Source: Actinobaculum sp. 313 (GTDB lineage: Bacteria > Actinomycetota > Actinomycetes > Actinomycetales > Actinomycetaceae). From it: a DNA stretch of 64,000 nucleotides. The DNA is taken from the NCBI RefSeq assembly GCF_003073475.1, contig NZ_CP029033.1, positions 1,922,001 through 1,986,000 on the forward strand, written 5' to 3'. Position 1 is the first letter of the stretch. Every line of letters begins with the position of its first letter. This document shows positions 9,684-18,877 of the stretch, piece by piece. The notes below the pieces were generated by a model. The model was given only the letters and a program-made list of their open reading frames with translations, had not been told where the DNA came from and did not search any database. The position numbers and the translations under genes were made by a program.

Positions 9684-9923
9684 TTAGTCGTCCAACAGCG
9701 AGGTCATCGACTCGCCAAGGTTGTCGGCCACCGGGCCGACCACCACCTGCACGACGGAGTCTTGCAGAACCACCCCGAAAGCGCCCGCGTTGCGCAGCGC
9801 GTCCTCATTGACCTTCTCCGGATCCTTAACCTCAAGGCGCAGTCGAGTAATGCAGGCTTCTACGTTGTTCACATTGTCTTTGCCGCCAACAGCGTCAAGC
9901 AGCTCTTCCGACCTGATATCCAT
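9684..9923 (-). CDS. PTS EIIB component, glucose/sucrose type
   Basis: A free-standing EIIB domain of 79 residues. The phosphorylated cysteine is in VEACITRLR, followed by the conserved AGAFGVVLQDSVVQVVVGP. The start at 9923 gives the standard EIIB N-terminus (SEELLDAVGGKDNV); the longer open frame upstream is not EIIB-like. It receives phosphate from EIIA (encoded just downstream at 8688-9422) and passes it to a sugar bound by an EIIC encoded elsewhere. Confidence 0.88.
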   Translation of the reverse strand: MDIRSEELLDAVGGKDNVNNVEACITRLRLEVKDPEKVNEDALRNAGAFGVVLQDSVVQVVVGPVADNLGESMTSLLDD

Positions 9924-10258
9924 GTCCGCTCCACTCTCCGCCAGCCAGGGCGGGTCGATGCTGTTCAGTTTCAAGGATAGCCGCCCGAGGGCGACACGTC
10001 CCGCAAGCTGGTGAAACACCGGCCAGCGCGTTGACATAACGGGCCAGCCCCAACTGCATCGACTGCCCGCCACCCGTCCCGGCCGCCGCCACGCGGGCGT
10101 GCAAGCAAACACCCGGGCCTACAACAATCCGAGGCCGGTCCAACTGTACCAACGCGCCTGCGCCGGCCTAACCGCGTCTCGGCCACGCCAACGCACCTCA
10201 GCCGGTCTAAACGCGCCGCAGCGGTTCCATCCGCACCCGGCTGCGGCCGCACACACTG
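9924..10258. other. intergenic, no gene seen
   Basis: 335 bp of very GC-rich sequence between the EIIB gene and malQ. Short degenerate repeats of the GCGCC / CGGCC type are present. The EIIB promoter should lie at its left side. No coding pattern recognised. Confidence 0.5.
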
Positions 10259-12403
10259 CTATTGCCGCGCGGCCCGCAACTCGGCCGTGAACGCTGCCAA
10301 CAGTGACTGCAACCGTGCGTTATTGGGCAGGTCCTCTACCAGCACCACCTGCTCGCTGCCATCGGCCAGCGGAATTCGCCAATTGGGATACTCCTGATCA
10401 GTGCCCGGTTGATTCTGCGCACGCCGTTCGCCCACCGCGTCCACAAGCGCCACGCCGAGCATTTCGGCGGGTGCGCGCGCTATAAAGCGGTACAGCGCCT
10501 CGACCACCTCGCGCTCCGTCGGGTCCTCCCCAACCAACTCCTGCTGGCGCAGCCGCTCCAACAATCGCTGCCGTTCCGCAGCGGCATCATTGCGGACCTT
10601 CTCTGCTGGTTCCGTCAGAAGCCCCAGGCTCTCTCGCAAATCGACATGCTCACCCGCCAGATACCCAGCGGCCGGCGGAAGGTCGTGCGTGTCCACGGTT
10701 ACCAGAGCCTCGCGGCGGTATGCACCGGGTTCCTTGAAGTAGCCGTTCTCCTGCTCGAAAAGCATCACCGAGGTACCAAGAATGCCCCGCTCACGCAAGT
10801 AGTCACGTACCCACGGTTCCACGTTTCCAAGATCTTCTCCCACGACGACGGCGCCCGCCCGGCGGGCCTCCAGCATTAAGACGCCAACCATAGCCTCGTG
10901 ATCGAAACGCACATACGTCCCTTCAGATGGGCAATGCCCATCGGGAATCCACCACAGGCGGAAGAGCCCCATGACGTGGTCAACCCGCAGCGCGCCGGCA
11001 TGCCGCAGTACGGTCCGTGCCATGTCACGCAAGGGCGCGTAGGCCATCCGGCGCAGCGAGTCCGGGCGCCACGGCGGCTGAGACCAGTTTTGGCCCTGCT
11101 GGTTGTACATATCCGGCGGGGCACCCACGCCCACGCCCTCCGCGAAAGCCTCCGGAATCGACCAGACATCCGAGCCATGCGGATGAACGCCGACGGCGAG
11201 GTCGTGGAAAATCCCCAACGCCATGCCGGCAGAGCACGCACTGCGTTGCGCGTCTTCAAGCTGTGCGTCAATAATCCACTGCAGCCAGGCATAGAAGTCG
11301 ATGCGTCCAGCCAATTCGCGGCGCTCATTCGCCGCATAGGCGGAATCGGGCCGCGCCAGATTCTCCGGGAATTCCTCGCCATACTTCTCACGCAGCGCGC
11401 ACCAGAAGGCAAAGTCCTCCAGCCCCTGGCCCTCCTCGGCACGGAATCGCTCGAATGCGCGTTGTCTGGCGTCCGAACGCCCGAAGTTGAAAATCACCTC
11501 AAGGGCACGCCGCTTGGATTCCCACACGCTATCGCGGTCGATGTTCTCGTTACGCAGCGACGCAGCCTTCGGTTTCTCCGCCGCCCAGTGCACCAATGCC
11601 CGTTGAGCGGCCGGCATATAGGCGACCTCGCGGATATCTTCCGGGCGAATGTAAATCGGGTTGAAGAAGCGCCGGGTGACGGGTAGATAGGGCGACGGTG
11701 ACATATGCCCAACCGGTTCCGCTGCGTGCAACGGATTAATGAGGATGAAATCGCCCCCGCTCGCACCGAAGAAGGAACACATCTCCTTCAGGTCAGCTGT
11801 GTCTCCAACACCCCACGAGTCACGCGAACGCGTGGAATAGAGCTGCGCCATGATGCCCCAACCCGAGGCTCCACGCTCGGACGGCAGTCGGAGACGCTGC
11901 GGCACAACGATAAGCGGCGCGTCGTATTCGACTGACTCCACCGCGGCGGAGGTGATGACGCTGGCGCGCAGCGTGTGGTAACCCAACGGAAGGTTTGCAG
12001 GCAGGGTGAAACTCGCCCGGCCAATCAGTGTGCCATCGACATACCGCGGGGGAACGTAGTCATCCCGCTGGGTCAGGGCACGTTGACCGCCGTCTTCCAG
12101 CACCGCCGTCAAGGTTACGGATGCCCCATCGGGCACATGGGCAGCAACAGTGCCTTCGGTGTCACGGCGAATCACCGTACACTCGGGAAGAACATTGTGC
12201 CATGGCTGCATATCGACGTCGGCCAGAGATGCGCGAGCGCTCTCTTCTGTGGTCGCGTCAATTCCCATGGCGGCTAATACGGCTACGAGTGTATGGTCGG
12301 CCACCGATGTTAAGTTGCCGTCATAGGACCAATACTCTGTCTCCACGCCGCAAGCGTGTGCCAGCTGAGATAACAGTTCCCGATCCGGGACGTTTTCCCT
12401 CAT
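10259..12403 (-). CDS. malQ: 4-alpha-glucanotransferase (amylomaltase, GH77)
   Basis: Transfers alpha-1,4-glucan segments between maltodextrins, releasing glucose; cytoplasmic. 714 residues, the actinobacterial long form with an N-terminal beta-sandwich extension (residues about 1-160) before the GH77 barrel. Recognisable blocks: SRDSWGVGDTADL, the RVDHVMGLFRLWWIPDG region with the nucleophile aspartate, VGEDLGNVEPWVRD with the acid/base glutamate, and TVDTHDLPP. It starts at ATG 12403 with AGGGAG upstream. Works with maltodextrin phosphorylase in glycogen and maltose use (established for the family). Confidence 0.95.
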   Translation of the reverse strand: MRENVPDRELLSQLAHACGVETEYWSYDGNLTSVADHTLVAVLAAMGIDATTEESARASLADVDMQPWHNVLPECTVIRRDTEGTVAAHVPDGASVTLTAVLEDGGQRALTQRDDYVPPRYVDGTLIGRASFTLPANLPLGYHTLRASVITSAAVESVEYDAPLIVVPQRLRLPSERGASGWGIMAQLYSTRSRDSWGVGDTADLKEMCSFFGASGGDFILINPLHAAEPVGHMSPSPYLPVTRRFFNPIYIRPEDIREVAYMPAAQRALVHWAAEKPKAASLRNENIDRDSVWESKRRALEVIFNFGRSDARQRAFERFRAEEGQGLEDFAFWCALREKYGEEFPENLARPDSAYAANERRELAGRIDFYAWLQWIIDAQLEDAQRSACSAGMALGIFHDLAVGVHPHGSDVWSIPEAFAEGVGVGAPPDMYNQQGQNWSQPPWRPDSLRRMAYAPLRDMARTVLRHAGALRVDHVMGLFRLWWIPDGHCPSEGTYVRFDHEAMVGVLMLEARRAGAVVVGEDLGNVEPWVRDYLRERGILGTSVMLFEQENGYFKEPGAYRREALVTVDTHDLPPAAGYLAGEHVDLRESLGLLTEPAEKVRNDAAAERQRLLERLRQQELVGEDPTEREVVEALYRFIARAPAEMLGVALVDAVGERRAQNQPGTDQEYPNWRIPLADGSEQVVLVEDLPNNARLQSLLAAFTAELRAARQ

Positions 12404-12882
12404 GACGCTCCCTCTGTGTCATAGCACGGACGTCTTCGATCACGTTCAGAAATATCTTGCCAGATTCCGCAAGCTTTTTCATAAGGTCTGCGGCAAGTCG
12501 CGTTGCAATCTGAGCGGTTCACGCAACGGCCGGTAACTTTCTTACATCCCGAGGTAGTCTGTGGCAGCCCCAGAGCCGAGGAAACACCGGCCTTCACACG
12601 GTCATCCTGAACCATTTGTCCTTCTGCCATGCAAGAAACGCTCCTTGACACCATCGGGAACTTCTTCGGCCCGCTGAGCATCCAATGGGCCGGAGCGGCC
12701 CGGACATCACACGGACCGCTTGCATGTGCGAGGCGCCAGACAACATCTGGATCGCGCTTTCCGCCACAGATTTTGCACAGATGTGCGCAATTCCGTGTCA
12801 GAAGGGCCGTTCGGCCACACCCTCTAGCCGCTCCTTTAGGTAACATGATGGCGTTATTAGCCAACCGTGAAGGACTCGTTCC
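12404..12882. other. divergent promoter region, malQ / thioesterase
   Basis: 480 bp without a convincing gene. A 154-codon minus-strand open frame here is Cys-rich and lacks a family match, so I leave it out. The region should hold the malQ promoter (right of 12403) and that of the thioesterase. GAAGGAC precedes the ATG at 12883. Confidence 0.5.
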
Positions 12883-13797
12883 ATGTCGTCCACTACCGTC
12901 GAGCTACCGTCGGTCGATACCGAACCACTGGCCTCGGTGCTCAATACACTGCGCCTGGAGCGCCTTGGAAATAACCGTTATCGCGGCAACAACATGCCAC
13001 AACTCAGCGGCCGCGTCTACGGCGGGCAAGTTCTTGCCCAGGCAACCGTCGCAGCTTCAGACACCTTGGGGGTAGCCCCGGAAATCCGACTCGCGCATTC
13101 AATCACCGCGGCCTTCCTGCGCCCCGGCAGGGTCGAAGTACCCACCGAGTTCATGGTTGAAGAACTTAATGACGGACGTTCCTTCTCAACTCGAAACGTC
13201 TCCGCCTTGCAAAACGGTCACATCATTTTCACGGCACGCGTTTCCTTCCAACTGCACCAGCCCGGTCCATCTTTCCGCACTCCAATGCCGGATGCTCCCG
13301 CACCCGAATATCTGCCATCCTCGGTTGATTTTTTTGCAGGGTTGGATTCGCATTGGGGGCATGTCATGTCAACCACGAACGCCGTCGACCTCCGCCATGT
13401 TGATGGCGATATCTATATTCGCCCCGCCGAAGACCACAGCACACATCAACAGATCTGGTTACGCACACGTTCCCCGATGCCAGAAGGCTCGTCAAAACTT
13501 CTGCAGCGGGCCATGTTGGGGTATTCCGCCGACCAATTCATGCTGGAGCCGGTTATGCGGGCAACCGGTCTCCACTGGGCGAATACGGACGCCTCGCTGG
13601 CAACCCTGGATCATTCCATCTGGTGGCATCGCAACTTCGATATGTCGGATTGGATCCTGGCCGATCTGGAGAGCCCGTCCGCGCAGAATGGCCGCGGACT
13701 TGTTATCGCCAAATTCTTCCAAAATGGCCGCCACATCGCCACCATGTCGCAAGAAGGAATGGTACGGGTCCGCACCGTGACGCACCGGGAGGACTGA
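12883..13797 (+). CDS. acyl-CoA thioesterase II (TesB-like, double hotdog)
   Basis: Hydrolyses acyl-CoA to fatty acid and CoA. 304 residues with the two hotdog repeats of TesB. First repeat contains RVYGGQVLAQATVAA and HSITAAFLRPG; second contains LGYSADQFMLEPVMR and SLDHSIWWHR-like sequence (read ATLDHSIWWHRNFD). The aspartate of the TesB catalytic triad is expected in the LDHSIWWH block. SD-like GAAGGAC stands 8 nt before the ATG. Monocistronic by position. Confidence 0.9.
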   Translation: MSSTTVELPSVDTEPLASVLNTLRLERLGNNRYRGNNMPQLSGRVYGGQVLAQATVAASDTLGVAPEIRLAHSITAAFLRPGRVEVPTEFMVEELNDGRSFSTRNVSALQNGHIIFTARVSFQLHQPGPSFRTPMPDAPAPEYLPSSVDFFAGLDSHWGHVMSTTNAVDLRHVDGDIYIRPAEDHSTHQQIWLRTRSPMPEGSSKLLQRAMLGYSADQFMLEPVMRATGLHWANTDASLATLDHSIWWHRNFDMSDWILADLESPSAQNGRGLVIAKFFQNGRHIATMSQEGMVRVRTVTHRED

Positions 13798-13903
13798 TCA
13801 AGGGCATGCGACCGGATGAGAGCCACTGCCCTACCGGCGAACTCAAGCGCTTCCGAGCGTTCGGATACGTTCGAGCATCCAAATAAGGCACGATTAGCGC
13901 CTC

Positions 13904-14770
13904 TCAAAACACCTTGAAGCCAGCCCGGCGGAATATATCACGTGCCTCTTCCGTCTGCTGGGCGCTGGGAGGCTTGATGCCTTCGAGCTTGTACTCAAGT
14001 CCGAGGTTATGCCACTTGTCGCGGCCCATCTGGTGGAAGGGCAATACCTCCACTCGGCTGACTGATGGCCACCGACCAGCGATCTGCGCAACCTTGCGGA
14101 TATTGTCTGGATCGTCGGTCAGCCCGGGGACCAAGACGAACCGGACCCAGATTTCGATGTCACGCTCGGCCAGGCGGTCCCCGAAGGCAATCGTGGGTTG
14201 CAGCATGCGCCCAGTGACCTTCTTGTAGGTCTCCTCGTCGCCAGACTTCACGTCGAGCAGCACAAGATCGACGTCGTTAAGCATCGCATCGCTGGCGTTC
14301 GCCCCCAAAAAACCGGAAGTATCAAGAGCGGTGTGGATGTCCATGGCCTTGGCGCCGCGTAGCAACTTGCCGACAAAAGCCGACTGCATAAGCACCTCAC
14401 CACCGGAGAGAGTGATCCCTCCCCCGGTTGTAGCGAACACCCGCCGGTAGCGCTTCATCCGCCGCAGCAGTTCATCGGCCTCCACCGGATGCCCGTCGCG
14501 CATCAGGAAGGTGTCCGGGTTGTGGCAATACAGGCATCGTAACGGGCACCCGTTGAGGAAGATCGTCAAACGAGTACCCGGGCCGTCTACCGCAGTAACG
14601 AGCTCCCACGAATGAATCGAGCCCAGCGTGCCCGCGCGCATACGCGCCAACCGATCCGCGCGTTCCAGATCGGTGAGTTCGACGAGGCCATCCGCCCCCG
14701 CTCCCTGCAGACGGGCCGCCGGGGCCAGGAAGTCCTGGTCGCCGGCGGCCGCCATTACCGCATTGGGCAT
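13904..14770 (-). CDS. pflA: pyruvate formate-lyase activating enzyme (radical SAM)
   Basis: Uses S-adenosylmethionine and a 4Fe-4S cluster to abstract hydrogen from the catalytic glycine of pyruvate formate-lyase. 288 residues. The cluster motif C-x3-C-x2-C reads CPLRCLYCHNPDTF, and the glycine-rich SAM segment is TTGGGITLSGGEVLMQ. The N-terminal 40 residues before the activase core (GTLGSIHSWELVTAVDGPG) are an extension. The ATG lies 8 nt after the stop of the glycyl-radical gene, so the genes are cotranscribed. Here its target must be the separate 83-residue protein. Confidence 0.95.
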   Translation of the reverse strand: MPNAVMAAAGDQDFLAPAARLQGAGADGLVELTDLERADRLARMRAGTLGSIHSWELVTAVDGPGTRLTIFLNGCPLRCLYCHNPDTFLMRDGHPVEADELLRRMKRYRRVFATTGGGITLSGGEVLMQSAFVGKLLRGAKAMDIHTALDTSGFLGANASDAMLNDVDLVLLDVKSGDEETYKKVTGRMLQPTIAFGDRLAERDIEIWVRFVLVPGLTDDPDNIRKVAQIAGRWPSVSRVEVLPFHQMGRDKWHNLGLEYKLEGIKPPSAQQTEEARDIFRRAGFKVF

Positions 14771-14778
14771 TGAAAACC

Positions 14779-15030
14779 TCAGGCGGACTGATGGAAGGTA
14801 CGGGAGAGCACGTCCAGCTGCTGCTCGCGTGTGAGCTTAACAAAGTTCACCGCGTAACCGGACACGCGAACCGTCAGGTTCGGATACTTCTCCGGGTGCT
14901 CGATTGCGTCCTCGAGGGTGGAACGATCAAGAACGTTAATGTTGGCGTGGTACAGGCCCTGCACGCCACCCTCGTTCTCGCGCGCCGCCTTCATTGAGGC
15001 CAGACGCTCCTCGTATGTTTTGGTTGCCAT
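14779..15030 (-). CDS. free-standing glycyl-radical subunit of pyruvate formate-lyase (GrcA/YfiD-like)
   Basis: 83 residues matching the C-terminal glycyl-radical domain of Pfl[21 protein letters not shown], then [20 protein letters not shown], with the radical glycine at G58. In E. coli the related GrcA (YfiD) repairs oxygen-cut PflB by supplying a new radical domain. Here the neighbouring large chain has no radical domain at all, so this protein is probably a required subunit rather than a spare part (inference). It has its own AAGGAG 8 nt before the ATG, about 50 nt after the pflB stop, and is followed by pflA. Confidence 0.93.
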   Translation of the reverse strand: MATKTYEERLASMKAARENEGGVQGLYHANINVLDRSTLEDAIEHPEKYPNLTVRVSGYAVNFVKLTREQQLDVLSRTFHQSA

Positions 15031-15079
15031 GTTCCGGCTCCTTTTCTTTAACTGTTGGTTAGTGTCTTGTAAACGAAAC

Positions 15080-17206
15080 TCAGTCGCCCTTGGTTGCATC
15101 GACGGCGCAGGACTCATCCGGGACGAATCCGGCATCAAGGATACCGACCAGGTTGGTGACCTGCTCTTCCTTGTTGCGGCCCAGACCGGACGGGGTGATC
15201 GTATTGGTCAGCGAGATGCCGTCCAACGCGTCGTTATAGTCCAGTTTGCCAACGGAGAGCATGGAGGCGACCATGCCATGCGTATCCATGCCATTCTCCG
15301 GGTTCGCACCCGGTGAGAACGGTGTTCCCTTGACATGCCCCGAGGGGAACGAGCCGGTGTTGCGGCCATAGACCACATTAGAGGTAATGGTCAGAACCGA
15401 CTGGGTCGGAATGGCATCCCGATACATCGGGATCTCACGGATCTTACTCATAATCGTGTGCACGATCGTGGCAGCTATGTCATCGGCGCGGTCGTCGTCA
15501 TTACCGTACTTCGGGAAGTCGCCTTCCGTTACATAGTCGACGACGAGCCCGGTCTCGTCACGCACCGGGGTCACCTTCGCGTACTTAATGGCGGACAGCG
15601 AGTCGGCAACAATCGACAGGCCGGCAATGCCACAACCCATGGTGCGGGTGATCTCGGAATCGTGCAGTGCCATCTCGATCGACTCGTAGGCGTAACGATC
15701 ATGGCAGTAGTGAATGATGTTGAGAGCCTCGACGTACGTGCCGACCACCCAGTCGAGCATTTCCTCATACTTCTGCCACACATCGTCGAAGTCAAGCGGG
15801 CCGTCGCCCACAACGCCTTCGTGGTCGGGAACGACCAGCTTGCCGGTCATCTCATCGCGGCCGCCGTTAATGGCGTACAGCAGCGACTTGGCGGCGTTGA
15901 CACGCGCGCCGAAGAACTGCATCTGCTTGCCCACACGCATCGGCGAAACACAGCACGCGATCGCGGCGTCGTCGCCCCAGTGCTCGCGGATCTGACCGTC
16001 AGACTCGTACTGAATAGCCGAGGTCTCAATCGAAATCGAGGCGCAGAACTTCTTGTAACCCTCCGGAAGATTCTCATCCCAGAAAATCGTGATATTCGGC
16101 TCCGGCGCGGGACCGAGATTGCGCAGGGTCTGCAGCAGCCGGAAAGACGTCTTGGTGACCAGCGGCCGACCGTCATCGCCGAATCCCGCATCCGACCATG
16201 TGGCCCAGTACGGGTCACCGGAGAAAATCTGGTCGTAAGCGATCGTGCGCAGGAAGCGGACAATACGCAGCTTCATGACGATGTTGTCAATAAGTTCCTG
16301 TGCCTCCGCCTCGGTCAGTGTGCCCGCCTTGAGGTCGCGCTCGAAGTAGATGTCGAAGAAGGCGGAAAGCCGTCCGATCGACATGGCAGCGCCGTCCTGG
16401 CTCTTCACGGAGGCGAGGTAGGCAAAGTAAGTCCACTGCACAGCCTCACGGGCATTCTTTGCCGGGCCAGAGATGTCAAACCCGTATGAAGCCGCCATAT
16501 TCTTCAGCTTCTTGAGTGCCTTGATCTGCTCGGAGTGTTCTTCGCGGTAGCGTGCCCAATGCTCGGAGAAAGGCTGGTCAACCACCGCGTCGCGCATCGT
16601 TTCCTTATCCGCGATGAGGCGGTCCACGCCGTAAAGCGCAACACGGCGATAGTCACCGATAATACGGCCACGCCCGTACGCATCGGGCAGGCCGGTGATG
16701 ATATGCGAAGAACGCGCGGCGCGAATGCGCGGTGTGTAGATATCGAAGACCGCGTCATTGTGTGTCTTGCGGTACTTGGTGAAGATCTTCTTGATCTCGG
16801 GATCTTCTTCCTTCCCGGCTTCACGGATCGCCGTCTCAACCATTCGCCAGCCGCCGTTCGGCATCATGGCCCGCTTCAGCGGGGAATCGGTCTGCAGGCC
16901 AACGACGACGTCGTCGTCATCGCTGATGTAGCCGGCCGGGAAAGCATCGATATCGGCAGGAGTGTGGGTATCGACATCGAGAATGCGAACCTTCCGCTCC
17001 TCCGACAGGTAGTCCTTCTCAAGGGTGTCCCAGAGGCGGAGCGTCTTCGCCGTCGCTCCTTCTAGGAAGGACGCATCGCCTTCGTAGGGACTGTAGTTCT
17101 TCTGGATGAAATCGCGGACGTCGATGTTCTCCGTCCAGTTACCTGTAGTAAAGCCAGCCCATGCCTGTTCGACAGAGGACTCAACGGCTTCCTCGGTACG
17201 CTCCAT
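15080..17206 (-). CDS. pflB: pyruvate formate-lyase large chain lacking the glycyl-radical domain
   Basis: Converts pyruvate and CoA to acetyl-CoA and formate in anaerobic fermentation. 708 residues; E. coli PflB has 760. The catalytic cysteine pair is in [16 protein letters not shown], and the tail reads [12 protein letters not shown] followed by ten more residues and a stop. That is where the family continues into the radical loop RVSGYA, which here is encoded by the next gene. The sequence around the stop is clean and the next gene has its own ribosome site, so this is not a simple frameshift. Start at ATG 17206 with AGAGGTGA upstream. Confidence 0.95.
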   Translation of the reverse strand: MERTEEAVESSVEQAWAGFTTGNWTENIDVRDFIQKNYSPYEGDASFLEGATAKTLRLWDTLEKDYLSEERKVRILDVDTHTPADIDAFPAGYISDDDDVVVGLQTDSPLKRAMMPNGGWRMVETAIREAGKEEDPEIKKIFTKYRKTHNDAVFDIYTPRIRAARSSHIITGLPDAYGRGRIIGDYRRVALYGVDRLIADKETMRDAVVDQPFSEHWARYREEHSEQIKALKKLKNMAASYGFDISGPAKNAREAVQWTYFAYLASVKSQDGAAMSIGRLSAFFDIYFERDLKAGTLTEAEAQELIDNIVMKLRIVRFLRTIAYDQIFSGDPYWATWSDAGFGDDGRPLVTKTSFRLLQTLRNLGPAPEPNITIFWDENLPEGYKKFCASISIETSAIQYESDGQIREHWGDDAAIACCVSPMRVGKQMQFFGARVNAAKSLLYAINGGRDEMTGKLVVPDHEGVVGDGPLDFDDVWQKYEEMLDWVVGTYVEALNIIHYCHDRYAYESIEMALHDSEITRTMGCGIAGLSIVADSLSAIKYAKVTPVRDETGLVVDYVTEGDFPKYGNDDDRADDIAATIVHTIMSKIREIPMYRDAIPTQSVLTITSNVVYGRNTGSFPSGHVKGTPFSPGANPENGMDTHGMVASMLSVGKLDYNDALDGISLTNTITPSGLGRNKEEQVTNLVGILDAGFVPDESCAVDATKGD

Positions 17207-17247
17207 TGCTTCACCTCTCATGAAGGGTTTCTCTTGTCTTGATCAAA

Positions 17248-17276
17248 ATGACCATGTACGCCGACCACATGACCAT
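17248..17276. promoter_or_regulatory. direct repeat ATGACCAT spaced 21 bp upstream of pflB, candidate operator
   Basis: ATGACCAT occurs at 17248-17255 and at 17269-17276, exactly 21 bp (two helical turns) apart, 42-70 nt before the pflB ATG. The flanks are similar too (TACGCC / TATACG). Spacing by two turns suits a tandem-binding activator or repressor of the fermentation operon. The regulator is unknown; chance cannot be excluded. Confidence 0.35.
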
Positions 17277-17534
17277 ATACGACCGAAGCGGCCGACTAGG
17301 ACTATTGTCCACCATTACGCCGAAAAATGCTGTGACACTGCTCGCTTTGATCCCCTTTTCAGGCTGATCGCGGTTAGGCCATACACACTCCTTTGCTGTA
17401 TCCACGCCATTTATCATCCCTGCGACACAGCTTATGTGAGATTGCTCCACCTCAGAGGTCTGCGCGTCGCGGTCCATCGAGACGCAGATGTACGGGGCGC
17501 GGGAGCGGTGCCGAGGCGGTACGGCGGCACGCCT

Positions 17535-17667
17535 GCCTGGCCGAGGCCGCGGCACCCACCGTCAAAGCGTTAATCGACGGGTAGGTGCCGCGCGTGCCTG
17601 GCCGAGGCCGCGGCACCCACCGTCAAAGCGTTAATCGACGGGTAGGTGCCGCGCGTGCCTGGCCGAA
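17535..17667. repeat. 61-bp tandem direct repeat with internal hairpins
   Basis: Two complete 61-bp copies (17535-17595 and 17596-17656) are followed by the first eleven bases of a third. Each copy contains arms GGCACC and GGTGCC with inner ACCGTC/GACGGG, so each can fold into a hairpin. TGCCTGGCCG recurs again near 17702. The block sits just after the SDR stop (minus strand) and upstream of pflB, so it may terminate SDR transcription. Confidence 0.8.
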
Positions 17668-17721
17668 ACGTGGCAGGTGCTTGACCGAGTCGTGTGGTGC
17701 GTGCCTGGCCGCTGGATCGGC

Positions 17722-18498
17722 TCAGATAGCGGTGTACCCTCCGTCCACTGGAACCGGCACACCGGTGACATAGCTGGAAGCAGGAGAGGCCAGGAACAGC
17801 ACTGCCGTATCCAACTCCCCTTCGTTGCCGTAGCGTTGCTCGGGAATGCTCGCCTTCGCGTGCTGCTGGAAGAAGTCTGAGTCGAGGGTCTCCGTGGTCA
17901 AGTCGGTATAGAAGTAACCCGGGCAAATCGAGTTGACCGTAATGCCGTGCTTGCCCCACTCCGCAGCGAGTGCACGCGTTAAATTGACCACACCGCCCTT
18001 TGCCGCATGGTATGGCGCGGAACCGGCAACCATATTGCCGACAAGACCATACATGGAGGCGATATTGATGATCCGACCGTAACCGGCGGGGATCATGGCC
18101 TTCTTCGCCACGGCGCGGGCCACACGGAAGGTGCCGAAGAGATCGATTTGCATCTCGTTCTCGAACTGCTCGTCAGTAATGTCCTCAGCGTTGTCTACTG
18201 CTCCGGTACCCGCATTGTTCACCAAAATATCCACACGCCCGTACTCGCTAAGGACTGTATCAACCATGGCATCGACGCCGACCGTATCGGTGATATCGCA
18301 GCGCACTGCGAGAGTCGGCACGCCGAACTCGTCGGCGATCTCCTTGGCGACGGCGTCGATACGCTCTTTGCGGCGTGCCACCGCCACGATGGTGGCACCC
18401 GCACTGGCCAGGGCCTTGGCCATCTGCACGCCGAGGCCGGCTGAGCATCCGGTAACGATGGCGACACGGCCGGCAAGATCGAAGTAGTTGCGGTTCAC
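17722..18498 (-). CDS. short-chain dehydrogenase/reductase (gluconate 5-dehydrogenase-like)
   Basis: An NAD(P)-dependent oxidoreductase of 258 residues. Cofactor-binding TGCSAGLG near residue 17, NNAG at NILVNNAG-like DILVNNAGTGAV, catalytic serine in NIASMYG and YxxxK in YHAAK; the C-terminus GVPVPVDGGYTA is the classical SDR end. The start is taken as GTG 18498, preceded by GGAGGG, rather than an upstream ATG at 18525. Substrate is probably a sugar acid or polyol, which the sequence cannot settle. Confidence 0.88.
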   Translation of the reverse strand: MNRNYFDLAGRVAIVTGCSAGLGVQMAKALASAGATIVAVARRKERIDAVAKEIADEFGVPTLAVRCDITDTVGVDAMVDTVLSEYGRVDILVNNAGTGAVDNAEDITDEQFENEMQIDLFGTFRVARAVAKKAMIPAGYGRIINIASMYGLVGNMVAGSAPYHAAKGGVVNLTRALAAEWGKHGITVNSICPGYFYTDLTTETLDSDFFQQHAKASIPEQRYGNEGELDTAVLFLASPASSYVTGVPVPVDGGYTAI

Positions 18499-18877
18499 GT
18501 GAATTCCCTCCGTTGGGATCGGCAATGTTGTGGTCGGTTCTTCGGTGTGCCGAAACGGCTAGCAAAGGGCAGTCATTTCGATCACTGTTCCGAGTATTCG
18601 CCACATCGGTGGCGCCGACCCTCTATGTGGGCCCACTTATGCCGAGCAGACGAATCCGACACCGGTAGTTGTAAGGGTTCTCTTCTCTAGGTTGCTAGCA
18701 CTTGCGGAAACATGCCGCCACACGGTGTCGGCCATTAGTCCCTCGCTGTCCGGCAGCGCACAGCGCGCACACGGCAGAGAGGAGGCTGGCATGGAGCCGC
18801 GCGACGGGCGCCGCACGTAGAGGCGTGATGATCGGTCTCTCCTTGGGCTCGATGCGCGAGGTTCGGGCCACCCGCAG
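18499..18877. other. intergenic, decayed sequence
   Basis: About 380 bp with no recognisable gene. It should hold the SDR promoter at its left end and may contain unrecognisable 5' remains of the macrodomain gene that follows on the plus strand. Confidence 0.4.

Noticed and set aside
12400-12864. 154-codon minus-strand frame upstream of malQ
   Set aside because: Cys- and Arg-rich, no family resemblance; it covers the malQ promoter region.
15030-15080. Possible frameshift joining pflB to the glycyl-radical gene
   Set aside because: The stop is followed by about 50 nt that do not encode PflB sequence, and the small gene has a correctly placed AAGGAG; two genes explain it better.
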